From: Rhizobiaceae bacterium
Lineage (GTDB): Bacteria; Pseudomonadota; Alphaproteobacteria; Rhizobiales; Rhizobiaceae
NCBI GenBank assembly: GCA_025698895.1
Contig: JAILWO010000003.1
Coordinates: 620,001-684,000 of the forward strand
Reading direction: 5' to 3'
Length of the DNA stretch: 64,000 nt
Each line of letters opens with the position of its first letter. Within the stretch, counting starts at the first letter, position 1. Positions 18,770-27,599 of this stretch are shown here, piece after piece. The translations under genes were made by a program, and so were the position numbers. Under the pieces are notes generated by a model. It was not told the origin of the DNA. It worked only from the letters and a program-made list of their open reading frames with translations, and did not search any database.

Positions 18770-19327
18770 GTGACAATTCCGAACATCATCACAATCCTGA
18801 GATTCCTGCTGGTGCCCGTAGTGGTCTTCGCCCTGCTGACAGGCGAGATGGGCTGGGCGCTGGCCGGGTTCCTCGTCGCGGGTGTGTCCGACGGCGTGGA
18901 CGGCTTCATCGCCCGCACGTTCGACCAGAAGACCGAACTCGGTGCCTATCTCGATCCCGTGGCCGACAAGCTGCTGCTCGTCTCGGTCTTCGTGGTGCTC
19001 GGCTATATGCAGGAACTGCCGCTGTGGCTGGTGATCGCGGCGGTTTCGCGCGACGCGCTGATCGTCGGCGGGGTGATGCTGTCGACGGTTATGGGAAAGC
19101 CGATCGAGATCAGGCCGCTCTTCGTGTCGAAAGCCAACACCGCCATCCAGATCGTCCTGGTGCTTCTGGTTCTGGCTGAACTCACCTTCGGCGGCTCGTC
19201 CGGCTGGCTGCGCCTGGCGCTGGTCTATGGATGCGGGCTCTTGACCGCCGCTTCGGCCGGGGCCTATCTGGTCTCGTGGCTAAGGCATATGAGCGGCAAT
19301 GGCGCGGATCACCCCCAGACAGGATGA
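18770..19327 (+). CDS. CDP-alcohol phosphatidyltransferase family protein (second PgsA-like)
   Basis: A 185-residue membrane enzyme starting at a GTG (TIPNIITILRFLLVP) with a good GGAGAGGGA ribosome binding site; longer in-frame readings enter the divergent purM promoter. The full family motif is present: SDGVDGFIAR then GAYLDPVADK. It transfers a phosphatidyl group from CDP-diacylglycerol to an alcohol. It overlaps the AI-2E permease gene by 29 bases. Another PgsA-like protein is at 6712, so this copy may have a different acceptor or be a spare phosphatidylglycerol synthase. Confidence 0.9.
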   Translation: MTIPNIITILRFLLVPVVVFALLTGEMGWALAGFLVAGVSDGVDGFIARTFDQKTELGAYLDPVADKLLLVSVFVVLGYMQELPLWLVIAAVSRDALIVGGVMLSTVMGKPIEIRPLFVSKANTAIQIVLVLLVLAELTFGGSSGWLRLALVYGCGLLTAASAGAYLVSWLRHMSGNGADHPQTG

Positions 19328-20483
19328 AAGCCAGGCCGCGGCCGATATCGTGACGGATCACGAGACGGTGGAACTGAGGCTGCCGCCCGAAGTGGCGTTC
19401 AGGCGGCAGGTCATGTTCTGGGCGCTCGCCCTCGGCATCCTGATCTTTTTCCTCTGGGTCTTCAGCTCGATCCTGCTGCCCTTCGTGGCCGGCATGGTGC
19501 TCGCCTATTTTCTCGACCCGGTGGCCGACAGGCTGCAGAGGCTCGGCCTGACCCGCCTCGCCGCCACGATCGTCATCCTGATCTGCTTCATTCTGGTGCT
19601 GGTGATCGCCCTGGCGATCATCGTGCCGGTGCTGGCCAGCCAGGCGACGGATTTCGTGGGCCGGCTGCCGGACTATATTGCTCGCCTTCAGGGGTTCGTC
19701 GCGTCCTTCGATCCGGGGTGGCTGCGCCGGCTCGGCTTCGATACGGAGAACCTGCGCGAGAACATGTCGGGCGTCGTGTCGCAGGGCGCGAGCTTTCTGG
19801 CTTCCGTGCTCCAGTCGCTGCTGAGCTCCGGCAAGACCCTGATCGACATCGCCGGTCTCTTCGTGGTGACGCCGGTCGTTGCCTTCTACATGCTGCTCGA
19901 CTGGGACCGCATGGTCGCCAAGGTCGACTCGCTGGTGCCGCGCGACAATGTCGCGACCGTCCGCCGCATCGCCACCGACATCAACGCCTCCACGGCCGGC
20001 TTCGTCCGCGGCCAGGGTACGCTCTGCCTGATCCTGGGCATTATGTATGCTGTCGGGCTTACCGCCGTCGGGCTCAATTTCGGGCTGCTGATCGGCTTCT
20101 TCGCGGGGCTAATCAGCTTCATTCCCTATGTCGGGTCGCTGGTCGGTCTCGTCCTGTCGGTCGGCGTCGCCGTTGTGCAGTTCTGGCCGGACTGGATCTG
20201 GGTGGCGGTCGTCGCGGCCGTCTTTTTCGCGGGACAGTTCATTGAGGGCAACATCCTGCAGCCCAAGCTCGTCGGCGGCAGCGTCGGCCTGCATCCGGTC
20301 TGGCTGATGTTCGCGCTGTTCGCCTTCGGCTATCTTTTCGGCTTCGTCGGCCTGCTGATCGCGGTTCCCGCCGCCGCCGCGGTCGCGGTCCTGGTCCGCT
20401 TCGCGGTTTCGCGCTACCTGCAGTCACCCATGTACAAGGGAAACGGCGTCGCCGGAAAAGCCGGCGGCGGCGCCGATATCTGA
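19299..20483 (+). CDS. AI-2E family transporter (PerM-like)
   Basis: A 394-residue inner-membrane protein with about eight hydrophobic helices, from VMFWALALGILIFFLWVFSSILLPFVAG on. PVVAFYMLLDWDRM and FFAGQFIEGNILQPKLVG are typical of the AI-2E/PerM permease family. Members export AI-2 or act as Na+/H+ antiporters; the substrate here is unknown. It begins inside the preceding phosphatidyltransferase gene and ends four bases before hdaA, so the three form one operon. Confidence 0.93.
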   Translation: MARITPRQDESQAAADIVTDHETVELRLPPEVAFRRQVMFWALALGILIFFLWVFSSILLPFVAGMVLAYFLDPVADRLQRLGLTRLAATIVILICFILVLVIALAIIVPVLASQATDFVGRLPDYIARLQGFVASFDPGWLRRLGFDTENLRENMSGVVSQGASFLASVLQSLLSSGKTLIDIAGLFVVTPVVAFYMLLDWDRMVAKVDSLVPRDNVATVRRIATDINASTAGFVRGQGTLCLILGIMYAVGLTAVGLNFGLLIGFFAGLISFIPYVGSLVGLVLSVGVAVVQFWPDWIWVAVVAAVFFAGQFIEGNILQPKLVGGSVGLHPVWLMFALFAFGYLFGFVGLLIAVPAAAAVAVLVRFAVSRYLQSPMYKGNGVAGKAGGGADI

Positions 20484-20487
20484 CTTG

Positions 20488-21183
20488 ATGTCCTCGACCG
20501 TTCGTCCCCGTCAGCTTCCGCTGCGATTCGGCCACGAATCGCGGCGTTCGCGCGACGACCTGGTCGTCACCGAAGCGAACCGGGCCGCGGTCGCGGTCGT
20601 GGACGAATGGCCGGCCTGGCCGTCTCCGGTGGTGGTCCTTGCGGGTCCGGCGGGCTCGGGCAAGTCGCATCTGCTTTCGGTCTGGAGCGAAGCCGCAGGC
20701 GCGACGCGCCTGGCGCCGGACAGGCTGGACCAGGCGCGCGGCCTGTCAGGCCCCGTCGCCGTCGACGACATCGACGCCGCGCCCCTTGACCAGCAGGGGC
20801 TGTTCCATCTCGTCAACGAGGTCCGAGCGGCCGGTACCGGCCTGCTCCTGACGGCCCGCCGGTTCCCTGCCGCATGGGGCGCGACGCTGCCCGACCTCGC
20901 CTCGCGCCTGCGTGCCGCCACCACGGTGGAGATCGGCGAGCCGGACGACGAATTGCTGGCCGGCGTCATCGCCAAGCTCTTCGCCGACCGCCAGGTGGAC
21001 GTGGAGCCGCATGTGATCGGCTTTCTGGTACGCCGCATCGAGCGCTCGCTGGCCACTGCGATCGCGGTGGTAGATCGTCTCGACCGCGCAGCGCTCGAAC
21101 ACAAGACGCGCATATCGCGCGCGCTCGCCGCCTCCGTCGTCACGGCCATGGATGCGGGGCAGGGCGCTCTCGATCTGGAATAG
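20488..21183 (+). CDS. hdaA: Hda-like DnaA regulatory protein HdaA
   Basis: A 231-residue DnaA-homologous AAA+ protein. The N-terminal RQLPLRFG is a beta-clamp-binding motif as in Hda, and AGPAGSGKSHLL is the Walker A. The Walker B region reads VAVDDID. The C-terminal DnaA DNA-binding domain is absent, as in Hda. With the clamp it stimulates DnaA-ATP hydrolysis and limits re-initiation. The ATG at 20488 was preferred over a TTG at 20485. It follows the AI-2E gene by four bases; tRNA-Pro comes next. Confidence 0.92.
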   Translation: MSSTVRPRQLPLRFGHESRRSRDDLVVTEANRAAVAVVDEWPAWPSPVVVLAGPAGSGKSHLLSVWSEAAGATRLAPDRLDQARGLSGPVAVDDIDAAPLDQQGLFHLVNEVRAAGTGLLLTARRFPAAWGATLPDLASRLRAATTVEIGEPDDELLAGVIAKLFADRQVDVEPHVIGFLVRRIERSLATAIAVVDRLDRAALEHKTRISRALAASVVTAMDAGQGALDLE

Positions 21184-21271
21184 CCTCAAGGGTCGGCCCG
21201 GCTTCGCCTGGCAGTTCAACTTTTGGCTTGCACGCGGCAGATTGCGGAACTAGGCAAGCGTCGCGACATTA

Positions 21272-21348
<77 letters not shown>

Positions 21349-21407
21349 GTCGCATCCGCTTTCGGGCAACGGCGTCTTGCCGCTTTCGTGTCGAAGATGA
21401 GGTGACA

Positions 21408-21713
21408 ATGCCAGCGCGCATCTACAGCCCCGCCAAGACCGCCATGCAGTCCGGCAAGGCCAAGACCGGCTACTGGGTCCTGGAGTTCGAGCCGGAGGTG
21501 CCGCGCAAGATCGACCCGCTCATGGGCTACACCTCCTCGGCCGACATGAAGAGCCAGGTGCGGCTTCGCTTCGAGACGCGCGACGACGCGGTCGCCTATG
21601 CCCAGAAGCACGGCATCGCTTACCGCGTCCAGGAGCCCAAGGACGCGCAGCGCCGTGCGATTTCCTACGCGGAGAATTTCCGCTATGACCGCAAGGTGCC
21701 CTGGACGCACTGA
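21408..21713 (+). CDS. NDUFS4-like ETC complex I accessory subunit
   Basis: A 101-residue protein resembling the accessory subunit NDUFS4 (18 kDa) of complex I, kept in alphaproteobacteria. It starts [28 protein letters not shown] and has [28 protein letters not shown] and [16 protein letters not shown], the C-terminal signature. It assists assembly and stability of NADH dehydrogenase. The ATG at 21408 was chosen over a GTG two codons earlier. It sits alone between two tRNA genes, away from the nuo cluster, as is usual. Confidence 0.93.
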   Translation: MPARIYSPAKTAMQSGKAKTGYWVLEFEPEVPRKIDPLMGYTSSADMKSQVRLRFETRDDAVAYAQKHGIAYRVQEPKDAQRRAISYAENFRYDRKVPWTH

Positions 21714-21727
21714 ACGTCCGGCTTTCC

Positions 21728-21804
21728 GGTCCCGTAGCTCAGCTGGATAGAGCACCGGCCTTCTAAGCCGATGGTCGCAGGTTCGAATCCTGCCGGGATC
21801 GCCA
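21728..21804 (+). tRNA. tRNA-Arg (anticodon TCT)
   Basis: A 77-base cloverleaf: acceptor GGTCCCG pairs with CGGGATC (one G-U pair), the anticodon TCT is at 21762-21764, and CCA is encoded at the end. It shares the 22-base run from GGTCGCAGG to ATCCTGCC with the tRNA-Pro 400 bp upstream. Its 3' end borders the accessory region. Confidence 0.97.
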
Positions 21805-21814
21805 TTTCACAAGG

Positions 21815-21866
21815 TGTACAACCCGGAGACATGGGTAACAGAATGTACCTAAGACATGGGTTACAC
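21815..21866 (+). repeat. Tandem 27-30-bp repeat units just after tRNA-Arg, possible IS scar
   Basis: Two adjacent similar units start TGTAC (21815 and 21844) and contain CCGGAGACATGGGTAACA and AAGACATGGGTTACA. The first 18-mer recurs exactly at 22568-22585. The motif resembles terminal sequences I associate with IS481/IS3-like transposases, but no transposase is present, so this is a proposed remnant. Confidence 0.5.
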
Positions 21867-21908
21867 CACCGGCGACCATGATTGACCGGTCGCCGCGCGG
21901 TCAGTACG

Positions 21909-22340
21909 TCATGAGGTGTCGTTCGGCCCGGCCGTGAGACCGTCGGGGGTGAGGGCAAGCCGGCCCGGGCGCGGCGTCGCCCCCCTCCGTCTCGGGCTTT
22001 GCCCTCGCCACCTCCACCCGCCAAGCGGGGGGAGGATGAGCGCGCAGCGCAGCAGGACGGCAAGGGCCTCGGCCAGCGCGTGCAAGCGCGCCGCAAGCAG
22101 CAGCGCGTCCTCGGGTTCGTTTCCGGTCGTGCCGATGCCGGCGAAGGCCGGCTGCGGCATGCCCGTCGCCTCGGCGACGAACTCCGCCACCACGGCCTCG
22201 GCCCTCCGCAACAGCCACAGAACGAAACAGCGGACCGGAAAGGACCGGTCACCGGCGCGCTCCGCCAGCACGGCAAGTGCGACGAGGACGGCGATGATGC
22301 GCCGCAACCTCCCGTCCCATCTTGCCGTCTGCTCGTCCAT
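21909..22340 (-). CDS. Hypothetical protein between two repeat copies
   Basis: A 143-residue Ala/Arg/Leu-rich reading frame starting MDEQTARWDGRLRRIIAVLVALAVLAERA with a strong GGAGGT ribosome binding site 7 bases upstream, which argues that it is a real gene. A hydrophobic helix (about residues 15-32) is followed by an amphipathic helical region. The last 35 residues are Pro/Arg-rich and may be a run-on into foreign sequence, since the stop lies near the repeat at 21815. I do not recognise the family. Confidence 0.55.
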   Translation of the reverse strand: MDEQTARWDGRLRRIIAVLVALAVLAERAGDRSFPVRCFVLWLLRRAEAVVAEFVAEATGMPQPAFAGIGTTGNEPEDALLLAARLHALAEALAVLLRCALILPPLGGWRWRGQSPRRRGATPRPGRLALTPDGLTAGPNDTS

Positions 22341-22694
22341 CCCATGACCTCCGTTCACCGGTGGCCATTGTCCCACCGGTCGCGGGAGGCGTGGATAGAA
22401 CCAGCCAAAAATTTAGCGCAAGACGTTGATCTGGCTGGATCGGGCTCGACAGGGCGCCGGAATCTATTCACCCGAACCGATGGTCATCTCGATCAGCCGT
22501 GACGCCGCCCTCGCCACGACGGAGTGAGGACGGTCTAGGGTCGAAGCCGCAGCCATTGCATTTCGTTCCGGAGACATGGGTAACAGCCCGGAGGCAGAGG
22601 GAAAACCTTCGGCCGGACGCTATCCGATTTCGCCCCGCGCCCTTGCCATGTACCGGTCCTTGCGATAGAGCAACATATCCAGAAAGGCAGATAC
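22341..22694. other. Gene-free stretch upstream of arsR
   Basis: No convincing gene on either strand. It holds the promoter side of the 21909-22340 gene, the second copy of the 18-bp repeat, and the presumed arsR promoter. GATA...TATC half-sites near 22664-22680 could be part of an ArsR operator, but no strong inverted repeat was seen. Confidence 0.5.
22568..22585 (+). repeat. Second exact copy of the 18-bp repeat
   Basis: CCGGAGACATGGGTAACA is identical to 21823-21840, in the same orientation, 745 bp apart. The two copies bracket the hypothetical gene and end just before the ars genes. Confidence 0.7.
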
Positions 22695-23027
22695 ATGGAT
22701 AAGAAAGCCTCGCTTGCCGCCCTGGCCGCGCTGGGTCAGGAAACACGGCTGGACATCTTCCGGCTGCTCGTTAAGGCCGGCGCGGACGGCGTGCCGGCCG
22801 GCGAGGTTGCCGCGCGGCTCGGCGCCGTCCAGAACACGGTGTCCGCCCATCTCAAGACATTGGCGCAGGCGGGTCTCGTCCGGTCAGAGCGCGACGGCCG
22901 CATTGTGCGCTACCTGGCCGACATGACCGGCTTTCGCGACCTGCTGGCTTACCTGATGGAGGATTGCTGCGAAGGCGCGCCGGAACTGTGCCGGCCCGTC
23001 ATCGACGCCGTGACCTGCCGCTGCTGA
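22695..23027 (+). CDS. arsR: ArsR/SmtB family transcriptional repressor
   Basis: A 110-residue winged-helix repressor: LAALGQETRLDIFRLL, the recognition region VQNTVSAHLKTLAQAGLV, then the wing SERDGRIVRYLAD. The C-terminus has DCCEGAPELC and VTCRC, a cysteine set placed outside the DNA-binding helix that could bind As(III), unlike the ELCVCDL site of the E. coli type. It is the first gene of arsR-arsC-acr3 and probably represses it until arsenite binds. Confidence 0.92.
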   Translation: MDKKASLAALAALGQETRLDIFRLLVKAGADGVPAGEVAARLGAVQNTVSAHLKTLAQAGLVRSERDGRIVRYLADMTGFRDLLAYLMEDCCEGAPELCRPVIDAVTCRC

Positions 23028-23058
23028 TCCTTCGACCGCCAAAGACACGGAGACACCG

Positions 23059-23568
23059 ATGAGCGACCACGTCTACAACGTCCTGTTCCTGTGCACCGGC
23101 AATTCGGCCCGGTCCATCCTCGCCGAGGCGATCCTGAACCGGGAAGGCCAGGGCCGGTTCCGCGCATATTCCGCCGGCTCGCAGCCCCGGGGCGAGGTGC
23201 ATCCCTACGCGCTCCAGCTCCTGCGCTCTGCCAATCACGACACGTCCTTCGCGCGGTCGAAGAGCTGGGAGGAATTCGCCGGACCGGACGCGCCGGTGAT
23301 GGATTTCGTCTTCACCGTCTGCGACAACGCCGCCAGCGAGACCTGTCCGGTCTGGCCGGGACAGCCCATGACGGCGCATTGGGGCGTGCCCGACCCGGCC
23401 GCGGCCGAAGGGACCGAGGCCGAGAAGCACTTCGCCTTCTCCGATGCCTACCGGATGCTGGCCAACCGCATTTCGATCTTCGTCTCGCTTCCGCTGAAGT
23501 CGCTGGACCGGCTGACCTTGCAAGGGCGCCTGCGCGACATTGGCGTCGATCTGCCCCGCGCCAGCTGA
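23059..23568 (+). CDS. arsC: Arsenate reductase, low-molecular-weight-phosphatase type
   Basis: A 169-residue arsenate reductase of the LMW-PTP fold. The P-loop is [11 protein letters not shown], with the nucleophilic Cys and Ser. [16 protein letters not shown] carries the downstream Cys pair region and [10 protein letters not shown] the catalytic Asp-Pro. It reduces As(V) to As(III) for export by the next gene. It follows arsR by 31 bp and ends 11 bp before acr3. Confidence 0.93.
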   Translation: MSDHVYNVLFLCTGNSARSILAEAILNREGQGRFRAYSAGSQPRGEVHPYALQLLRSANHDTSFARSKSWEEFAGPDAPVMDFVFTVCDNAASETCPVWPGQPMTAHWGVPDPAAAEGTEAEKHFAFSDAYRMLANRISIFVSLPLKSLDRLTLQGRLRDIGVDLPRAS

Positions 23569-23579
23569 ACCGAATTGAC

Positions 23580-24668
23580 ATGAGCATCAACGAACACGCG
23601 CTCCGCGACGGGGAGGTGGATGCGGGCGGGATCGGCTTCTTCGAGAAATGGCTGTCTGTCTGGGTCGCGCTTTGCATCCTTGCCGGCATCGCGGGGGGCA
23701 ATCTGCTGCCGTCCCTGTTCGAGGTCCTGTCAGGACTCGAATTCGCGTCCGTCAATCTGGTCGTAGCGGTGCTTATCTGGGCGATGGTCTTTCCGATGAT
23801 GGTCAATGTCGACTTCGGCAGCCTGCGCCATGTCGGTGATCGGCCCAAGGGGCTGGTGCTGACCCTCGCCGTCAACTGGCTGGTCAAGCCGTTTACGATG
23901 GCTGCGCTCGGCGTCCTGTTTTTCGAGCATGTGTTCGCGCCATGGATAGCGCCGGCGGATGCCCAGCAATATATTGCGGGCCTCATCCTGCTCGGCGCCG
24001 CACCCTGCACGGCCATGGTGTTCGTGTGGAGCCAGATGACGCGCGGCGACGCGACCTACACCCTGGTGCAGGTCTCCGTGAACGACGTTATCATGATCTT
24101 CGCCTTCGCCCCGATCGTGGCGCTGCTTCTGGGCGTGACCGACATCGTGGTGCCCTGGGAGACGTTGATCCTGTCGACGGTGCTCTACGTGGTCATTCCG
24201 CTGGTCGCCGGCGCGGTGACGCGTAACCGGCTCGTCGGACGCGCCGGCGGCGGCGGGAAGGCCGAGCGGGCAGTGTCGGAGTTCACCGGACGGCTCAAGC
24301 CGGTGTCGGTCGTCGGTCTGCTGGCGACCGTGGTCCTGCTGTTCGGCTTCCAGGGCAAGGTCATCCTGTCCAACCCCATGCTCATCGTGTTGATCGCCGT
24401 GCCGCTGGTCCTCCAGTCCTACGGCATATTCGCCATCGCCTATGCGGCGGCAAAAGCATGGAGGATGCCCTTCAACGTCGCCGCGCCCTGCGCGCTCATA
24501 GGCACGTCGAATTTCTTCGAATTGGCGGTGGCGGTGGCGATCAGTCTGTTCGGGCTGCATTCGGGCGCAGCGCTGGCAACGGTGGTCGGTGTATTGGTCG
24601 AGGTGCCGGTCATGCTGTCGCTGGTCGCCTTTGCCAACCGTACACAGCACTGGTTTGCGAATGGCTGA
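23580..24668 (+). CDS. acr3: Arsenite efflux permease, Acr3 family
   Basis: A 362-residue inner-membrane protein with about ten hydrophobic helices. [16 protein letters not shown] and [26 protein letters not shown] are Acr3 signatures; the Cys of APCTAMV is the residue needed for As(III) transport. [37 protein letters not shown] closes the protein. The ATG at 23580 lies 11 bp after arsC. No arsA, arsH or arsM was found nearby. Confidence 0.94.
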   Translation: MSINEHALRDGEVDAGGIGFFEKWLSVWVALCILAGIAGGNLLPSLFEVLSGLEFASVNLVVAVLIWAMVFPMMVNVDFGSLRHVGDRPKGLVLTLAVNWLVKPFTMAALGVLFFEHVFAPWIAPADAQQYIAGLILLGAAPCTAMVFVWSQMTRGDATYTLVQVSVNDVIMIFAFAPIVALLLGVTDIVVPWETLILSTVLYVVIPLVAGAVTRNRLVGRAGGGGKAERAVSEFTGRLKPVSVVGLLATVVLLFGFQGKVILSNPMLIVLIAVPLVLQSYGIFAIAYAAAKAWRMPFNVAAPCALIGTSNFFELAVAVAISLFGLHSGAALATVVGVLVEVPVMLSLVAFANRTQHWFANG

Positions 24669-24805
24669 TCAACTGTCGCAGATCTCTTCGATCGCATCGT
24701 CGTCGAGAATGATCTTCAGCGAGCCTGCTTCCATGTCCTAAATATGGGAGGGGTCTTTGCCCTTGCTTGGAACCGAACCGGCCGGGGCCTCTCATCTGGA
24801 CTGCT

Positions 24806-25189
24806 TCAGAACAGCCATAGGGCGATCAACAGCGCGACAGAGCCCACTGTGGCGGCCAACGTGACGACGAAAAGCCGCTTTCGGCTGGTCGGAGAAGCGT
24901 CGTGCGAGTCGAGGCGATGGAGAACTTTTCGCGCCGAAGCGGACGCGGCCCAGAAGATCACGATCGCAAGAGCGACGAATACGCTGGCGCCACACTTCGC
25001 CAGCCAGGTCGGCTCGACGGAGCGGAACAGGGCCTGAAAGCCGAGCGCCACACCCAAGGATGCAAGGCCGGTCCTGGCCCAACTCGCGAAGGTGCGCTCA
25101 TTGGCCAGTATCGTACGATCCTCGGCCCATTTCGTTCGATCTTCGGCCAGTCCATCACGATCCGGTCCGCCACCGTCAGCGTCAGCCAT
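24806..25189 (-). CDS. DUF202 family membrane protein
   Basis: A 127-residue protein with a charged N-terminus, the DUF202 (YidH-like) signature ILANERTFASWARTGLASLG, and three hydrophobic helices ending LIALWLF. The family has no settled function. It lies on the minus strand, facing the end of the ars operon, with a 90-bp gap to the disordered protein upstream. Confidence 0.85.
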   Translation of the reverse strand: MADADGGGPDRDGLAEDRTKWAEDRTILANERTFASWARTGLASLGVALGFQALFRSVEPTWLAKCGASVFVALAIVIFWAASASARKVLHRLDSHDASPTSRKRLFVVTLAATVGSVALLIALWLF

Positions 25190-25279
25190 GTGGAGGATGT
25201 CCTTCTCCTCGAGCCGGCACGTCGTGTTTCGCGTTCCGTCCGACCATGGATGTGCCTGACAGGTGCAACACCATCCCGG

Positions 25280-25735
25280 CTACTGGTCGCTGTCGGCGTC
25301 CTTCGAAGGACTTGCCAGAGCCGAGCCAGCGCCTGAATGTTGCTGCGGCGAAGGGTGGGAAGGATTGACGCCTTCCGAATGGCGCGTCTCCTCTTCCACA
25401 TCCCTTGGCGGTTCGCTGTTTCCGAACTCCGTGGGCGCCTTGTTGGTCGCGGCGTCTTGCGAAAACTCCGGATGGCCGGCGTATCTCGGATCCACCGGCT
25501 CTGGCTCCGTGCCGACGTCCCCCGCCTGCACCGGCGAGCCTGCTGGCCTTGCCGAGAAGGCCGGATCGTCGAATGGCGGCATCGGGGTCAGTTGGTAAGG
25601 ATTGTCCGGCTGTTGCTCTGAAGCCCCGCGTTCCTCGAGGTGTCCTTCTCTGTTCCGGGTTTCCTTGGAGGGGTCGTCCGCGACCCGAGGCGCATCTTCC
25701 CGTCCTTCGTTTTCGTTCGGGGCGTGGGTGGTCAT
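25280..25735 (-). CDS. Acidic, low-complexity hypothetical protein
   Basis: A 151-residue frame from MTTHAPNENEGREDAP, rich in Pro, Glu, Asp, Ser and Gln, with no hydrophobic core, transmembrane helix or Cys. It is predicted to be disordered. A GGAGA ribosome binding site lies 8 bases before the ATG at 25735. No family is recognised. Similar disordered proteins are often general-stress genes in alphaproteobacteria, which is only a suggestion. Confidence 0.65.
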   Translation of the reverse strand: MTTHAPNENEGREDAPRVADDPSKETRNREGHLEERGASEQQPDNPYQLTPMPPFDDPAFSARPAGSPVQAGDVGTEPEPVDPRYAGHPEFSQDAATNKAPTEFGNSEPPRDVEEETRHSEGVNPSHPSPQQHSGAGSALASPSKDADSDQ

Positions 25736-25839
25736 CGGCCTGATCTCCGTTAGCCAATCCGAACCCGGCAATCGGGGCGTTGTTCCGCAAGATCCGCACT
25801 AGAGCGGGCGATCGGTGGTGCTGGTAGCGATGGCCGCTG

Positions 25840-26313
25840 CTACCAGATGACGGGCGGTCGCTGGATCATGAGCCAGAAGATCGCAAGCACCGCGGCAAAG
25901 GCAGGAAAGCCGAAGGCGAACCACAGCGAGAACAGCCTGTGATAGCGCGGGGACAGCTCCGCGGCATTGTCTCGCGCCGTCTCGGCTTCCCGTCGCATCT
26001 CGCTCTGCATCCAGACGACCGGCAGCCAGAACGCACCGGTGACGAGGTAGAGGAGGATCGAGAGCACGATCCAATGATCCCACAGGCTGTAGCCCAGGTG
26101 CCATGCGAGCGCGATCCCGGTGACCGGCTGGGCCACGACCGCGGTGGCGGTGAAAAGGTAATCGGCGATGACTACGATGCGCGCGACGCCCGCAATCACG
26201 CGTGCATCACCGGTACGGTGGGCGAGAAGCATGAAGAATGCGATCCCGGCGCCGGTGCCGAGAAGCACCGACGCGCCGATGATGTGCAGGTATTTGAGAG
26301 CGAAATAGACCAT
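25840..26313 (-). CDS. DUF2269-like integral membrane protein
   Basis: A 157-residue protein with four hydrophobic helices, starting VYFALKYLHIIGASVLLGTGAGIAFFMLLAHR. The His in KYLHIIGA and a second His in TGIALAWHLGYS recall DUF2269 membrane proteins, which may bind haem. Its start overlaps the SDR-DoxX stop by one base (TGATG), so it is translationally coupled and is the last gene of the five-gene operon. Confidence 0.8.
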   Translation of the reverse strand: MVYFALKYLHIIGASVLLGTGAGIAFFMLLAHRTGDARVIAGVARIVVIADYLFTATAVVAQPVTGIALAWHLGYSLWDHWIVLSILLYLVTGAFWLPVVWMQSEMRREAETARDNAAELSPRYHRLFSLWFAFGFPAFAAVLAIFWLMIQRPPVIW

Positions 26314-27599
26314 CAGCGCTCGTTCAGAATTGCCAACGCCACCGCATGCGCCGCCAGGATCGGCCATATCTTGAGCAGCGGGCCGAGAGGCTCGTTCCAC
26401 AGCTCCGGAAGCAGGACGGTTCCGGCGACAATATAGAAGAGGGACAGTGCGATCGCGGCCCACAGCCCGAAAAACGCGGTCGGCCGCCAGGCGATCGCCA
26501 TGCCGACCAGAATGTCCGCAATCGCGCCCGCGACGACACCTGGTGCCGCCAGCAGACCCGTGCGCGCCTGAACCATCAGGTCCACACCGATCGGAAAGCC
26601 GGTGGTCAGCGAGATGACACCGGTGGAGACCCAGAACGCTGCCAGGATCACGAAAAGGGCGGGCTTCAGGAAATAGAGCCTGGCGAACCAGCGCTCCTGC
26701 ACGCTCGCGGGGCGGCGGGCGAGCGCTTCATCCAGCGACGACGGTTCGACGCCCGTCATCCTCGTCCATCGTGCAGGATCGCCGATGGCTCCGTGCGCGA
26801 TCTCGCGCATCGCGGTGCTGCGGACGGGCGGTCGCCAGCCGAGATGCGAGACGAGGTCTCCGAGGCGGTAGGCAAATCGGGAGGCCCAGTGCGGCAGCAT
26901 CATCGTTCGTGCCGCTCTCCAGCCCAGCCATCGCCTGTAGGTTGCGATCACCTCGATCATGGAGAGACGTTCGGGACCGGCGAGTTCCACCGCGACACGG
27001 GATGGCGCATCCTTCCGAAGAAAGAAGGAAACCGTCGCGGTAACGTCATCGGTATCGACCACCTGAAGCGGCCCCGTGTCGCGCATGACCGGCAGCCAGG
27101 GCAGTGCCGCGAGGCCCCTGAAGAGCGCGCTCGCTCCGAATGCCGATGGACCGAGCACTACCGAGGGCCGCAGGATAACCCAGTGCAGCGACGTGCCTTC
27201 CAAAGCCTCGTCGCCCGCAAGCTTGGTGGCGGAGAATGCGGAGGCCTGGTGGCGGTCAACGCCGATCGCGGAAAAATGGATGACGCGACCGACGCCCGCC
27301 TCCGCACATGCCTCGAAGAGTGCCGCAGGGCCGCGCTGGTGGGCCGCGCGCGTGTCATCACGCGGATTATCCTGGAGAACGCCCACGCAGTTCACAACCG
27401 CGTCGACGCCCGAAAGGTGGCCGAGCCAGTCTTGTCTCGAGGCGGTGGCGAAGTCGAGCGTCAGCCACTCGGCGAATGCCAATGACCGGACCGGGCGCTT
27501 GCCGCGCCCCGCTCCGACAACGACGTGGCCCTCATCTGCCAGCCGTGCGCATATGGCCGCCCCGATGAGGCCCGTAGCGCCAGCAACGAGGATCTTCAT
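26313..27599 (-). CDS. NAD(P)-binding SDR fused to a DoxX-like membrane domain
   Basis: A 428-residue fusion. Residues 1-290 form an extended/atypical SDR: GATGLIGAAICARLADEGH at the NAD(P) site, NCVGVLQDNPRDDTRAAH, and VIHFSAIGVDR. Residues 300-428 hold four hydrophobic helices from YFLKPALFVILAAFWVSTG to ILAAHAVALAIL, like the DoxX-like tail of YbjT/SDR5-type proteins. Such fusions are known in proteobacteria but poorly characterised. It overlaps its upstream neighbour by four bases and the downstream DUF2269 gene by one. Confidence 0.85.
   Translation of the reverse strand: MKILVAGATGLIGAAICARLADEGHVVVGAGRGKRPVRSLAFAEWLTLDFATASRQDWLGHLSGVDAVVNCVGVLQDNPRDDTRAAHQRGPAALFEACAEAGVGRVIHFSAIGVDRHQASAFSATKLAGDEALEGTSLHWVILRPSVVLGPSAFGASALFRGLAALPWLPVMRDTGPLQVVDTDDVTATVSFFLRKDAPSRVAVELAGPERLSMIEVIATYRRWLGWRAARTMMLPHWASRFAYRLGDLVSHLGWRPPVRSTAMREIAHGAIGDPARWTRMTGVEPSSLDEALARRPASVQERWFARLYFLKPALFVILAAFWVSTGVISLTTGFPIGVDLMVQARTGLLAAPGVVAGAIADILVGMAIAWRPTAFFGLWAAIALSLFYIVAGTVLLPELWNEPLGPLLKIWPILAAHAVALAILNER

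Noticed and set aside
22695-24668. Possible prophage or integrative element around the ars genes
   Set aside because: No integrase, transposase or phage gene is present; only short repeats support mobility.
24670-24735. A 21-residue minus-strand frame MEAGSLKIILDDDAIEEICDS just after acr3
   Set aside because: Too short, has only a weak AGGA before it and no recognised family, and lies close to the acr3 end; could be a remnant but is not supported as a gene.
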